A stretch of 64,000 nt of DNA from the NCBI GenBank assembly GCA_963730995.1, contig CAVSUB010000013.1, forward strand, positions 682,001 to 746,000, written 5' to 3'. Below, piece after piece: positions 52,967 through 61,192 of this stretch. The DNA is from CAVSUB01 sp963730995. Its GTDB lineage: Bacteria; Acidobacteriota; Vicinamibacteria; Vicinamibacterales; 2-12-FULL-66-21. Numbering within the stretch: position 1 is the stretch's first letter; the number at the start of each line of letters is the position of its first letter. The position numbers and the translations under genes were made by a program. The notes beneath the pieces are model-generated. The model did no database searches. It was not told where the DNA came from and saw only the letters and a list, made by a program, of their open reading frames with translations.

Positions 52967-53185
52967 TCACCGGGCGCTCCTGGCTTCGAGTGGAGCTGAG
53001 TTGGAGGTGAAGGCGTCTGGGCCGAGGCGAAGTGCTCGCTGGAGCGCGAGCTGCTCATCTGGGCGTGGTGCTACCCAGCCGCGAACGATATTCGATAGCC
53101 GCGTTTCAGGAATGCGAGTCTGAGCGGAGATCTCGCGCTGAGTCTGACCGGAGTAGATGATCGCAGTTTTGACCGCGACGAGCAT
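52967..53185 (-). CDS. Cro/C1-type helix-turn-helix regulator
   Basis: 72 residues from the ATG at 53185 (GGGAGA six bases upstream; ATG 53191 and TTG 53203 are less well placed). The HTH is KTAIIYSGQTQREISAQTRI followed by PETRLSNIVRGWVAPRPDEQ, the pattern of phage Cro/excisionase-type DNA-binding proteins. It lies among the replication-side genes of the island and could control them. Confidence 0.7.
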   Translation of the reverse strand: MLVAVKTAIIYSGQTQREISAQTRIPETRLSNIVRGWVAPRPDEQLALQRALRLGPDAFTSNSAPLEARSAR

Positions 53186-53256
53186 TGGCATTCTCCCTGG
53201 CAAAAACTAGTTACCAAGGAGTCTGAACCAGGCCGGCTTGATGCGGTAGGGGGTCG

Positions 53257-53817
53257 TTATCTAAGAATGTCGGAGGGTTTTTTAGACTTCGCTTTTTCCA
53301 CCAAATGCCCGGGAATCACGGCCAGCGCATGTCGGTACCAGATTGCCTTAACCGATCCAGATTTCAGGGTTTTGCAAATGCTGCACGGACGCTTGTGTGC
53401 GGCAGCGACTTCCTCGAATACGGTATTCCAGCTGTACCCAGCGCCATTGTAGTTCCTGTTTTTCGTATGACAGTGATACACCTCCATGGCGATCGAGATC
53501 TCATGCGCAGCTCGCGAGACCTCTCGAAACGGGTTAAATTTTGGTTTGCCCTTTAGGCCGACGGCCCCTGCGGCTGCGCGCGCGATCGCTCCCTCCTCGG
53601 GTACGCGCTCAAATGAAAGGCTGCGGATCTCGCGGCTCACCGCCATCAGATAGTCTCGAATCCAAGTGGGGAGCGGCAAGTCGGCCGTAATGCACTCCCC
53701 AATCGCAAACCAAACGAATGCTGTATTGGCTGTTTTCGAGTACTGGCTGGCGTGATGCGCTGTCCACTCGGCTGCGATCTTGCGCTCTTCGGCTCGACGG
53801 TCGGCGTCTGATTCCAC
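53257..53817 (-). CDS. Hypothetical island protein
   Basis: 186 residues, unrecognised. It begins ESDADRRAEERKIAAEWTAH and has AFVWFAIGECITADLPLPTW. It also carries EISIAMEVYHCHTKNRNYNG with a His/Cys cluster, then AAHKRPCSICKTLKSGSVKA, a possible zinc site, and a basic C terminus. GC content is lower than in neighbouring genes, suggesting separate origin. Confidence 0.55.
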   Translation of the reverse strand: MESDADRRAEERKIAAEWTAHHASQYSKTANTAFVWFAIGECITADLPLPTWIRDYLMAVSREIRSLSFERVPEEGAIARAAAGAVGLKGKPKFNPFREVSRAAHEISIAMEVYHCHTKNRNYNGAGYSWNTVFEEVAAAHKRPCSICKTLKSGSVKAIWYRHALAVIPGHLVEKAKSKKPSDILR

Positions 53818-53938
53818 GTGCTGGCTGCCCCCGCGACAGCTCTCCGCAGTGAATGTAATCGGCGGCAGCCGGCGCGGAGTGCCGGTGTTCGGGGATCAGC
53901 CTAGCCGCCGAATCAAGATTCTGGCGTCGCCTCTGTGC

Positions 53939-54517
53939 TTACCTTATCGGAGGGGCCTCCTCATCGGCGATCAGGAAGCTGCCGAGATCATCGTGATAGA
54001 CAATCGGCAATCTGATCACCGGTAGGCCCAGTCGGTTTAGAGCTGTCTGTACCAACTCGCGCCAATAGGGCCACAGATGAAAAACGCCGTTTTGTAAAAC
54101 GAACCGTGTGTATCTTCCGACAAGGCCTGGCGTCGCCGCGCCGGGTGGGATCGCGTAAATCAGCTCTGTGTCGGCCGTGAGAACCATCACGGGATCTGTG
54201 CCATCGGCGGCGATGACCCTGAAGATAAACGTCGTCAGAAAAGCGATCTTGCCTTTGGTTCTCTCGAACCTGGGCTTGCGAAACCCAGCTTGGATAGAGA
54301 CGCCAGGAGGCGCGTTCTGAAAGGTCTTGACAGATGAACGCGTCACGATCCGCGTGAAACGCACGTCCTCCATCTGCGGCGGTCGAAGAACCGGGGAGAC
54401 TTCCGTGGTCGTCGTCGTTGCACGCTTTGAACGCTGTCTCTGTTGGGCCGGAGACGCGCCCGAACGCGGCCGTTTAGTGACATCTCTACGCCGTTTACCC
54501 GACGTCGTTTTTGCCAT
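53939..54517 (-). CDS. SecB-like chaperone of a toxin-antitoxin-chaperone system
   Basis: 192 residues. A basic N-terminal extension (~45 residues, SGKRRRDVTKRPRSGASPAQ) precedes the SecB fold: EDVRFTRIVTRSSVKTFQNA, IAFLTTFIFRVIAADGTDPV, LIYAIPPGAATPGLVGRYTR. It ends with the family's most diagnostic block, HLWPYWRELVQTALNRLGLP then VIRLPIVYHDD, corresponding to the PYARE...FP-x-L helix region of SecB. The ATG lies 3 bp after the antitoxin stop. In known TAC systems the chaperone folds and protects the antitoxin. Confidence 0.78.
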   Translation of the reverse strand: MAKTTSGKRRRDVTKRPRSGASPAQQRQRSKRATTTTTEVSPVLRPPQMEDVRFTRIVTRSSVKTFQNAPPGVSIQAGFRKPRFERTKGKIAFLTTFIFRVIAADGTDPVMVLTADTELIYAIPPGAATPGLVGRYTRFVLQNGVFHLWPYWRELVQTALNRLGLPVIRLPIVYHDDLGSFLIADEEAPPIR

Positions 54518-54520
54518 AGC

Positions 54521-55285
54521 TCAGGCCGACTTCTCCTTTTGCTCGTCTCCATGAACCAGCGACAAGTGCGGACGAGTCGGCGTGTGCGTAGAAACAAGTG
54601 TGGAGGTCTGCGCAGAAGCCAGTCCGGTGTCGGCCACCCATTGCCCCCGACCCATTTCGAACAGGTCAGCTAGATCTGACGGTTCGATCAAATCGTCGAA
54701 GACACTGCTTATGTCCTCCAAAACTGGCGTTTCCAGTGCGACGTGCTTAGCTCTCCACTCGAGCACGTGGAAATCGGTTCCAGCACGCTCGGCGGCGTCA
54801 ATCACCCGCAACCGATGCTCGAAGCTTTCCAACTTGTCGGGGAGACGCGCGAACAACTCCAGCAAGTCGTGCGGGAAACGCACACCACGGGCGGCAAGAC
54901 CTTGCACGTAAACAAGCCTAGCGACGCGGTCAACCAACCGGCTGACAGTGTCTGAGTTCTCGGAACGGGAAAGATGAACCGGAGTGATTCCAATCAGCCG
55001 CGCGTACTCCTTGCTCGCAAAACCTAACTGCTTACGGAGAAAACGTACCTCCTCACCGGCTAACGGGCCTGGCTTCACGACAATCGATTCCGACAGTCGC
55101 TGGTACAGAGCGTCAACATCCGGCAGCTCGATCACGGGATCATGGCCATTTGGGCAGACCCAGACCGCGACGCCCTCTAGAACAAGGTTCGAAATGCCAG
55201 ATTCTGTGTAGTGAACGTCCTGCGTCCGGCGGTGCATGGCAGCGCCGCACTCGAAACAGGAGCGAAGAGTAGGTCGTCGTGTCAT
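54521..55285 (-). CDS. MqsA-like antitoxin with long C-terminal extension
   Basis: 254 residues. An N-terminal zinc-binding domain (SCFECGAAM with Cys10 and Cys13; VWVCPNGHD with Cys44 and probably His48) leads into an Xre-type helix-turn-helix at ~75-130 (EVRFLRKQLGFASKEYARLI, then GITPVHLSRSENSDTVSRLV). Usual MqsA proteins end near residue 130. Here ~125 more residues follow (HDLLELFARLPDKLESFEHR and LEDISSVFDDLIEPSDLADL), fitting a chaperone-addiction region recognised by the SecB-like partner. Gene order toxin, antitoxin, chaperone with 3-bp gaps. Confidence 0.75.
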   Translation of the reverse strand: MTRRPTLRSCFECGAAMHRRTQDVHYTESGISNLVLEGVAVWVCPNGHDPVIELPDVDALYQRLSESIVVKPGPLAGEEVRFLRKQLGFASKEYARLIGITPVHLSRSENSDTVSRLVDRVARLVYVQGLAARGVRFPHDLLELFARLPDKLESFEHRLRVIDAAERAGTDFHVLEWRAKHVALETPVLEDISSVFDDLIEPSDLADLFEMGRGQWVADTGLASAQTSTLVSTHTPTRPHLSLVHGDEQKEKSA

Positions 55286-55288
55286 ACA

Positions 55289-55600
55289 TTAGTATCCAGT
55301 TACGATCCGGACCTCAGATTCGGACTCATCAACATCAACCAGGACACTTAAATCGTCGCCTTCGATGTCCCGTCCGTTCACCACATACAGCCATTGATTG
55401 AAACCTTCATGCCACTCGACGGCGGTGACGCGACCTTTGTCGAGGACCCGTCGCGCGTCCTGATCGTCGAAATTACGCGTGCCTCGCCTCAGTTTGGCGT
55501 GCCGGGTTCGAACGAGGCGGTGGGGACGTCCAAGTACCCTATCGAGCGCGGCTTGTGCATCGGCCTTGGAGGGCGCAGGAGGGCGCGCTGCACCACTCAT
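55289..55600 (-). CDS. DUF4258-like toxin of the TAC operon
   Basis: 103 residues. After a short proline-rich lead, LVRTRHAKLRRGTRNFDDQD, ARRVLDKGRVTAVEWHEGFN and WLYVVNGRDIEGDDLSVLVD, ending VRIVTGY, match the layout of DUF4258 proteins, small RelE/MqsR-like folds often paired with MqsA-like antitoxins. His34 lies in the R-x-H-A-x-x-R motif of the family. Likely an mRNA endonuclease by analogy; not proven. Confidence 0.65.
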   Translation of the reverse strand: MSGAARPPAPSKADAQAALDRVLGRPHRLVRTRHAKLRRGTRNFDDQDARRVLDKGRVTAVEWHEGFNQWLYVVNGRDIEGDDLSVLVDVDESESEVRIVTGY

Positions 55601-55602
55601 CT

Positions 55603-55640
55603 TAACAAAATGTTATCTCACACAAGGAATCGGCCGTCAA
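55603..55640 (-). promoter_or_regulatory. Promoter and operator of the TAC operon
   Basis: Minus strand: TTGACG (55640-55635), 17-bp spacer, GATAAC (55617-55612). The palindrome TAACA-AAA-TGTTA (55603-55615) overlaps the -10 and the expected transcription start, and lies 3 bases before the toxin ATG at 55600. The leader would be only about 5 nt. An operator here fits repression by the antitoxin HTH. Confidence 0.65.
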
Positions 55641-55921
55641 CCGCCGAGGTTGAGTTCACGGTTTTTCACCTTGGAAGTCGATCTATGCGCATGCAGGTCC
55701 GAGAGTCCGCATGGCAGGAAAGTCCCATTCGGCAGCGGTCCCCGTCTCGAATCGCCCGGCGTTCAGGCGGCCACGAACAGGCCGAATTCCATCGCGTCAC
55801 GACGCGCGGAGAGCCGGCTTTCGGGTAGCAATCCCGTAGCCGCCGAGGCATCGGACGTCCTACGCTGCGTCCACTTTCAAATCAGAGTACCCCCGAAACG
55901 GCGGGCAGCACGTCCTGGCCG

Positions 55922-55941
55922 CGAATCCCGCTGGGGACGCC
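55922..55941 (+). repeat. Island attachment repeat attR
   Basis: Exact 20-bp copy of the 3' end of tRNA-Glu (36756-36775), in the same orientation, without the rest of the tRNA. It marks the far junction of the island. Confidence 0.9.
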
Positions 55942-56210
55942 CCCGCGTGTGGATGCACTAACCCATTGAAAAAGCTCGCCGTGGCGCGCGCCGGGCAGGC
56001 CCCCTACTGGTAGACAAGTCCACCCTCGACCTGTGCCACTGCGGGCGCCCAAACACCCGCAGACCAGCAAATGGGGTTCCGTTCGCGCCAGAGCGTCCAA
56101 GCTACTCGCAGGCGTCCGTCTAGAGTAGAGTCTCGGACGTCGTGTTGGATTCGACGGGCCACGACGTTAATACGCCTAACGATTCATTTCAGTAGACGCA
56201 GGAGGAGTGT

Positions 56211-56747
56211 ATGAAACACGTCGCAATGATGGCGCTGATGCTCGGCCTTGGTGTCGCGAGCGTCCACGCGCAAGAGCGGCCCGTCAAGATGAAGTTTTCG
56301 GGCAGCATGGTGCCCACGTCGATCGTCCAGCAACCGAACACCATTACCGACGAAGAGCTCCTGGCCGGTGACGGGGCACTGGGATCGTTCACGTTTCGAA
56401 AGCTACGCACCGACGCGGTGGCTCCGGAGGCTTCCAGCACGTGCCCCGGCTTGAATATTCCCGTTCTGGCCGCCGCGGGCGTTCTTCGCTTCCAGGATGG
56501 AAGTCTCCTGACGGTTGTGCTCGAGGAAACAGGAGGCCTCTGCATCATTCCCCCGGTGGCACACCTGACCGAGACGTATCAGATCACAGGTGGGACCGGG
56601 CGTTTCAAAGGCGCGACCGGCAGCCTGACGTTGAATGCAACGCTGAACGTGGTTTTCTTCAGCGCCTCCGGTCAGCCCCTGCTTCTGACGAGCACAGGGA
56701 CACTGGAGGGAACAGTGGACGCAGCACACATTCGCGACGAGAAGTAG
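56211..56747 (+). CDS. Exported hypothetical beta-barrel protein
   Basis: 178 residues with a signal peptide (KHVAMMALMLGLGVASVHAQ). The mature part is beta-rich, with AAGVLRFQDGSLLTVVLEET, and carries ETYQITGGTGRFKGATGSLT. The G-G-T-G-R-F-x-G-A-x-G loop is typical of allene-oxide-cyclase-like and related small barrel proteins. AGGAGGAG precedes the ATG. Function unknown. First host gene after the island. Confidence 0.7.
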   Translation: MKHVAMMALMLGLGVASVHAQERPVKMKFSGSMVPTSIVQQPNTITDEELLAGDGALGSFTFRKLRTDAVAPEASSTCPGLNIPVLAAAGVLRFQDGSLLTVVLEETGGLCIIPPVAHLTETYQITGGTGRFKGATGSLTLNATLNVVFFSASGQPLLLTSTGTLEGTVDAAHIRDEK

Positions 56748-57134
56748 CGGACCCGAGTCGAGGACCAGCCCCCCCGACGATGGTCTTGAAGTGCCGGCGA
56801 AGGCCGTCCCGATTGGGCGGCGAGCTCTGCGTCATGAGGATCGTGACGAGTTCCCGTCCAGGGTCGATCAGAAGATCGTGCCCGCCGTGCAGTCCCACCC
56901 GTATTCGCCGGTGTGCGACGAATACGGCACCGCGCTCGGACAGGCCGCTGCGCACTAACCGTTCGCAACGTTCTGGAGGCGGGTTTCGATCCTGAATCCA
57001 TTTTTCGTCCCTGCGCGACTCTGACCGCCGCGCGGTCCCGCGTGCCGAGCCGCGCCGAACCAAGGAATTGGTCGAAGTGTGCCATCTGGGAAGTTCGCCC
57101 TCCATCAGGCAGCCACGAACAGGCCGAACTCCAT
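56748..57134. other. Stretch with no recognisable gene beside a recombinase remnant
   Basis: Both strands are open for long stretches but give only arginine/serine-rich translations. On the minus strand this is where the C-terminal part of the recombinase remnant should continue, but no recombinase sequence is recognisable. Confidence 0.35.
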
Positions 57135-57720
57135 GTAACCACGCCCGGTACCGCCAGCACCGCATCCATCGACGCCAGGAGGCCGCTCGAGGCGCCATCG
57201 AGTGCCGCGAACTCTGTCGCGGGACACGCGAGGCGCTGTTCACGCACACGGACCGCCGCGAGTACCGTCGGGAGGTCGCCGCCCTGCGCCAAGGCCGCCG
57301 TCAGCCGGTCGAGTTCTCCTTGGAGCAGCTCCATCTCGGCTATGAGCGTTCCGTGCCGCCCGGTCGTCTCGTCCGGAACACGTGAGAGGCGTGCGCGCAA
57401 CTTCTCGAGCGCCCGCTCGAGCACGGCCGGGGACAGCAAGCTTTCCTGGAAGGCGGAGAGCACCGCCGCATCGACGTGCGGCATCGGGAGCGGCCGACTG
57501 TTCCCGCAGAGCGCCTTGCCCCGCTGGTCGTACGTTGAGCACGCGTAGAAGTAGGCGCGCTGGCTGCCATGCTCGCGGTTGTACACGAACAGGCCGCCAT
57601 TGCACCAGCCGCACTGTGCGAGGCCGGTCAGCAGGTACTTGGATTCCGTCCCGTTCACCGGGCGGTCCCTGAACGCCCCCGACGTAGCCCTGCTGCCGCA
57701 TCATGGTCGAGATGCGCTCG
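57135..57720 (-). pseudogene. Serine recombinase remnant (zinc ribbon and coiled coil)
   Basis: The frame starting near 57720 has LLERISTMMRQQGYVGG and, after a one-base slip near 57675, continues RPVNGTESKYLLTGLAQCGW. The zinc ribbon (CGWCNGG ... YACSTYDQRGKALCGN) and the following helix SPAVLERALEKLRARLSRVP match the C-terminal domains of large serine recombinases. The catalytic domain is missing and the C terminus is lost. It is unlike the island integrase in sequence, so it comes from another element. Confidence 0.6.
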
Positions 57721-58012
57721 AGAAGATTCGCGTCCTCGCGTCACGACGACGGAGGAACATGACCTGGAGACCCGCGAAGGGACGACCGTCACGTTCGAAG
57801 GGTATTTCCGGGTTTGGAACGAGGGTCACTTTGATGGTGAAACCGACCGACGGCCCCGTACCTTCGGTGATTTGGCCAGCGCGGTCCATTGCGTCGATGG
57901 CGTCCTTGACCCAGGCGGCGGCCGCATTCCGCACGACTATCAGCGAGGGAGCCGCGTTTGGGGAAAACGGGATAGCGGCGAAAGTTCTGTGGGACGTCGC
58001 CGGCATTAACAT
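57701..58012 (-). CDS. Possible hypothetical protein fragment
   Basis: 103 codons with FAAIPFSPNAAPSLIVVRNA, AAAWVKDAIDAMDRAGQITE and GFTIKVTLVPNPEIPFERDG. The composition looks protein-like, but no family is recognised and it overlaps the recombinase remnant. It may be a gene fragment. The surrounding 58013-58365 shows no other gene. Confidence 0.3.
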   Translation of the reverse strand: MLMPATSHRTFAAIPFSPNAAPSLIVVRNAAAAWVKDAIDAMDRAGQITEGTGPSVGFTIKVTLVPNPEIPFERDGRPFAGLQVMFLRRRDARTRIFSSASRP

Positions 58013-58365
58013 CTAGCCCCGCACGATCTGCCACGCACATGTGCCCGACTGTGCCACCTCGCCGGCGGCGACCTAAACCAGATCCTGGTCCTCCTCCGGC
58101 ACGTCTCGATTCAGACGACCGAGCGCTACCTCGGGTGCACGCAGAAGCTTCGGTGCGCGGTGAACGACCGCCTGCATCGAGCCTGATGCCGCTTGACTCA
58201 CTCGTGGGCAGGGCGGATCCTGGATCCGCCCTGGACGGATCGTTACCTATCATCTATCCAGCATCGCTCGGGCACGAGCTGGACCAGAAGCAATCAATCA
58301 GCCCTCCCGGTGAGTTTTCACACTCACTCGCCGTGACGAGTCATGATGGCTGAAAAGGAGCAGGC

Positions 58366-58479
58366 ATGGGAGACAAGGGTGGCAAAAAGGACAAGGAAAA
58401 AAACAAACAACAGCAGCTGACGAAACAGAAACAAGAGGAGCAAAAGAAGCAGGACAAGGCCCGGCCAAAGACTCCGTAG
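58366..58479 (+). CDS. 37-residue lysine/glutamine-rich protein
   Basis: MGDKGGKKDKEKNKQQQLTK followed by QKQEEQKKQDKARPKTP and TAG. AAGGAG lies at the right distance before the ATG. The N-terminal MGDKGGKKDK is shared by a set of tiny highly charged bacterial proteins of unknown role that I recognise from other genomes. Unlike its surroundings it is very A-rich, as expected for a real lysine-rich product. Confidence 0.7.
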   Translation: MGDKGGKKDKEKNKQQQLTKQKQEEQKKQDKARPKTP

Positions 58480-58679
58480 CAGGAAGCTCACTGACAGCAG
58501 GCGGTCGTCGGCAAAGCCAGCTGTCAGACGATGTCCGTTCACTCCTGATCACGAATTCCGCGGGGCGATAATCCTGGGCGCGACGAACCGCCGGGCTGAT
58601 CGACGAGCACGCTGAGCCATATGTCAGAGGCATTCCAGACCCATGCCGCGGGGCAGCCGATCGCCCGTTAGGGAGAATC

Positions 58680-59477
58680 ATGAGCGAAGATGCACACGCC
58701 CGACCGACACGCGACGCGCCGGAGCCGCTGTACGACGTAAATATCCCGACACCCACGCACGCGGAGCGCGCGCGAACATTGGTCGCCCAGATCTCGACCG
58801 GGACCCTGTGCACTCTGGCTCTAGAGCCGGAGGGCTATCCCTACGGCTCGTTCGTGACCGTCGCCTTTGACAACGGAAACCCAATCTTCCTTATCAGCGG
58901 ACTCGCCGAGCACACCAAGAACTTGGAGCGGGATCCTCGCGCGTCGCTGCTGGTGGCCGAGGGAGGCTCTGCAGATCCGCTCGCCAACGGCCGCGTCACC
59001 ATCCTCGGACCGTGCACGCGCGTCGAAGGGGATTGCGGCAGCGCGCGTGCCGCATTCTTCGCTGCTCATCCGAACTCAAGCTACTACGCTGACTTCCGCG
59101 ATTTCGCGTTCTGGAAGCTGCATGTAGATTTTGTCCGCTACATTGGGGGCTATGGCCGGATGTCGTGGATCAGCAAGGCTGACTGGCGGGCCGCCGAACC
59201 GGATCCCCTCGGTCCGTCGGCCGCCGGCATGATTGCTCATATGAACGCCGACCACGCCGACGCCATGGTGCTTTACTGCAAGGCCTTTTCAAAAGCGACC
59301 GAGATCACCTCCGCGAGCATGACGGGCGTCGACCGGTACGGCTTCGAGATGTCGGCGATGACCCCAAAGGGACCACGACCCGTCCGTCTGGCGTTCGGCA
59401 AGCCGGTCAGCACGCCGGAGGAAGTGCGCGCCGCTCTGATCTCTATGGTGAAGGACGCCAGGTCCAAGCTGGGCTGA
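58680..59477 (+). CDS. PNPOx-fold protein with DUF2470 domain (HugZ-like)
   Basis: 265 residues. A pyridoxamine-5'-phosphate-oxidase-like split barrel (residues ~25-160: LVAQISTGTLCTLALEPEGY, YGSFVTVAFDNGNPIFLISG, HTKNLERDPRASLLVAEGGS) is followed by a DUF2470 domain (AAGMIAHMNADHADAMVLYC, then TGVDRYGFEMSAMTPKGPRP). This two-domain layout occurs in HugZ-type heme-degrading proteins and relatives that bind flavin or heme. The exact activity cannot be told. Confidence 0.85.
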   Translation: MSEDAHARPTRDAPEPLYDVNIPTPTHAERARTLVAQISTGTLCTLALEPEGYPYGSFVTVAFDNGNPIFLISGLAEHTKNLERDPRASLLVAEGGSADPLANGRVTILGPCTRVEGDCGSARAAFFAAHPNSSYYADFRDFAFWKLHVDFVRYIGGYGRMSWISKADWRAAEPDPLGPSAAGMIAHMNADHADAMVLYCKAFSKATEITSASMTGVDRYGFEMSAMTPKGPRPVRLAFGKPVSTPEEVRAALISMVKDARSKLG

Positions 59478-59850
59478 GGGGCACGGTAAGCTGCCGCGCA
59501 TCGCGATCGCAGCTCAAGTTCTGAACTGCTGCCGCTTGAGTCCCCAGTGGCCTCAGGACACCGCATAGCGTACAGGCTCGCGCCACAAGGCGACAACTCA
59601 GGGGTTAATCTGAGTAGCTATGTCGCATCTTGAACTCGTCGCGTTTTGGTGGTCCAGGACTACGACGCCGCTATCTGGTCCCTCGTTGACGTCCTAGTAG
59701 TTCGAGCTGGGGAAGACAGGAAGACACGCCCTCGCTGACCAATGATGGCCGCCCAAAGCGTTGTTTCGAGCAGAATCGAGTGGCTAGTCAAGCGCGCACG
59801 CGACTGCTGGAACCGCGACAATCAACTGGCTACCTGCAGGGAGTCATATC
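59478..59850. other. Intergenic region
   Basis: No gene is supported in 373 bases. Bases near 59838 (AGGGAGT) serve as ribosome-binding site for the next gene. No clear promoter or terminator is seen. Confidence 0.35.
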
Positions 59851-60777
59851 ATGTCGCTGCATGTGATCGTCGGTGCCGGTCCGGTCGGTACCGCCACCGC
59901 CAGACTGCTCGCCGAGCGCGGCGAGCTGGTGCGGATGGTCACTCGACGCGGCACTGGCCCCGAGCACGCGGCAATCGAACGGATCACTGCGGACGCCACC
60001 GACGCGGCGCGGCTCAGCGCCTTGGCTGCTGGAGCCGTCGCGCTCTACAACTGCGCCAACCCGCTCTACCACCGCTGGCTTACCGACTGGCCGCCACTGG
60101 CGTCCGCGCTGCTCGCTGCGGCCGAGCGCAGCGGGGCGGTGCTGGCCACCGTGAGCAACCTCTACGGCTATGGCCCCGTCGACGCGCCGATCACGCCAGC
60201 AACGCCACTCGCCGCGACGCATCCCAAGCTCCGGTTGCGGGCTGAGATGTGGCGCGACGCCTTGACCGCCCACCAAGCCGGCCGGATACGCGCCACGGAG
60301 ATCCGTGGCAGCGACTACATCGAGGCCAATTCGATCTTCAGCTTCGCCCTGGCCGCACCGCTGTCTGCCGGCAAACGCGCGTACGTGCCGGCGGCCCTCG
60401 ACGTACCTCATAGCTGGACGTCCATTGCCGATGTGGCCAAGACCCTGGTCATGGTCGCGACGCGGGAACAGGCCTGGGGACAGGCATGGCTGGTGCCGAC
60501 CAATCCCGCATTGACGGTCCGCGAGCTGGCCACCAGGTTCGCCATACTGAGGGGTCTGCCGGCGCCGAAGCTGACGACGGTGCCGTACGCGGCGCTCTGG
60601 GCGGCCGGCCTGTTCTCCCCGCTGATGCGCGAGCTGCGAGCCACGAACTACCAGTGGACGCGGCCGTTCCTGCTGGACTCCACGCTCACGGAGCAGACGT
60701 TTGGCTTGACGCGAACGCCGATCGACATGGCCCTTGCGGCCATTCCCTCCGCGAATCCGATCACGGCAGTACGCTGA
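59851..60777 (+). CDS. NAD-dependent epimerase/dehydratase-like protein
   Basis: 308 residues of the extended SDR type. The nucleotide-binding motif is LHVIVGAGPVGTATARLLAE, with VALYNCANPLYHRWLTDWPP, TVSNLYGYGPVDAPITPATP and the start of the C-terminal domain at HSWTSIADVAKTLVMVATRE. The usual Y-x-x-x-K catalytic pair is not obvious (YGYGPV region), so it may be an atypical member that binds NAD(P) without classical chemistry. Stands alone. Confidence 0.75.
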   Translation: MSLHVIVGAGPVGTATARLLAERGELVRMVTRRGTGPEHAAIERITADATDAARLSALAAGAVALYNCANPLYHRWLTDWPPLASALLAAAERSGAVLATVSNLYGYGPVDAPITPATPLAATHPKLRLRAEMWRDALTAHQAGRIRATEIRGSDYIEANSIFSFALAAPLSAGKRAYVPAALDVPHSWTSIADVAKTLVMVATREQAWGQAWLVPTNPALTVRELATRFAILRGLPAPKLTTVPYAALWAAGLFSPLMRELRATNYQWTRPFLLDSTLTEQTFGLTRTPIDMALAAIPSANPITAVR

Positions 60778-61192
60778 CCATCCGTCTCGGAGCCCTTTTC
60801 TGTCAACGATCCAACCGCAGCAACGAGGCGCCTAGGACGCGGCCCCGATCCCCACGTCAGTGTTCGCGCCACGATATTGGCGCTGGCTCGCTTCAGCGTG
60901 GCCGCGAGAGAACCGGCACGGGCGCTAGAGAAGGCCTGGTCTGCCTACAGAAGGACGGCGGGACTTGATTCGTACGGCCACGCCGCGACGTCAGATCCCG
61001 CTCGGCTCCCAAGATGCGCGCACGCCGATGAACGATGAACCGAGGACGGACCTGATTCAACTGATCACCCGAACGGAATCGCTCTCAAGTGACGACGTGA
61101 TCGCGCCCGACCGACGTCGATTCGTTGCCACTGGGCGACAAGCCAGGAGAAACCCCACGCGTTCGGCGTTCAGCGATGTGACGGCAGGGACC
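60778..61192. other. Intergenic region
   Basis: Convergent gap of 415 bases. A frame at 60965-61252 reads QIPLGSQDARTPMNDEPRTD but overlaps the end of the kinase gene and shows no family; it is not accepted. No strong terminator is visible. Confidence 0.35.

Larger units (their letters stand above)
36756..55941. mobile_element. Integrative island in tRNA-Glu (about 19.2 kb)
   Basis: The region is delimited by the exact 20-bp tRNA-end repeat. It starts with a serine recombinase and has island-type content: a ribbon-helix-helix regulator, HEPN-like protein, small zinc ribbons, terminase-small-subunit-like and DUF3987-like proteins, a toxin-antitoxin-chaperone operon and an IS21 element. Structural phage genes (portal, capsid, large terminase, tail) are not seen. 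Nearly all genes run on the minus strand except the small-gene cassettes at 40595-42846. Confidence 0.88.
55601..56210. other. Island right end and flank without genes
   Basis: Apart from the TAC promoter and the attachment repeat, no gene is supported between 55641 and 56210. Open frames are arginine-rich shadows. The last bases contain AGGAGGAGTGT, the ribosome-binding site of the next gene. Confidence 0.4.

Noticed and set aside
36756..55941. Complete prophage
   Set aside because: No portal, capsid, large terminase, tail or lysis genes are recognisable.
56142..56181. GTTGGAT and GCCTAAC, resembling integron attC core sites
   Set aside because: They are in the wrong order and too close for an attC site, and no integrase or cassette array is near.
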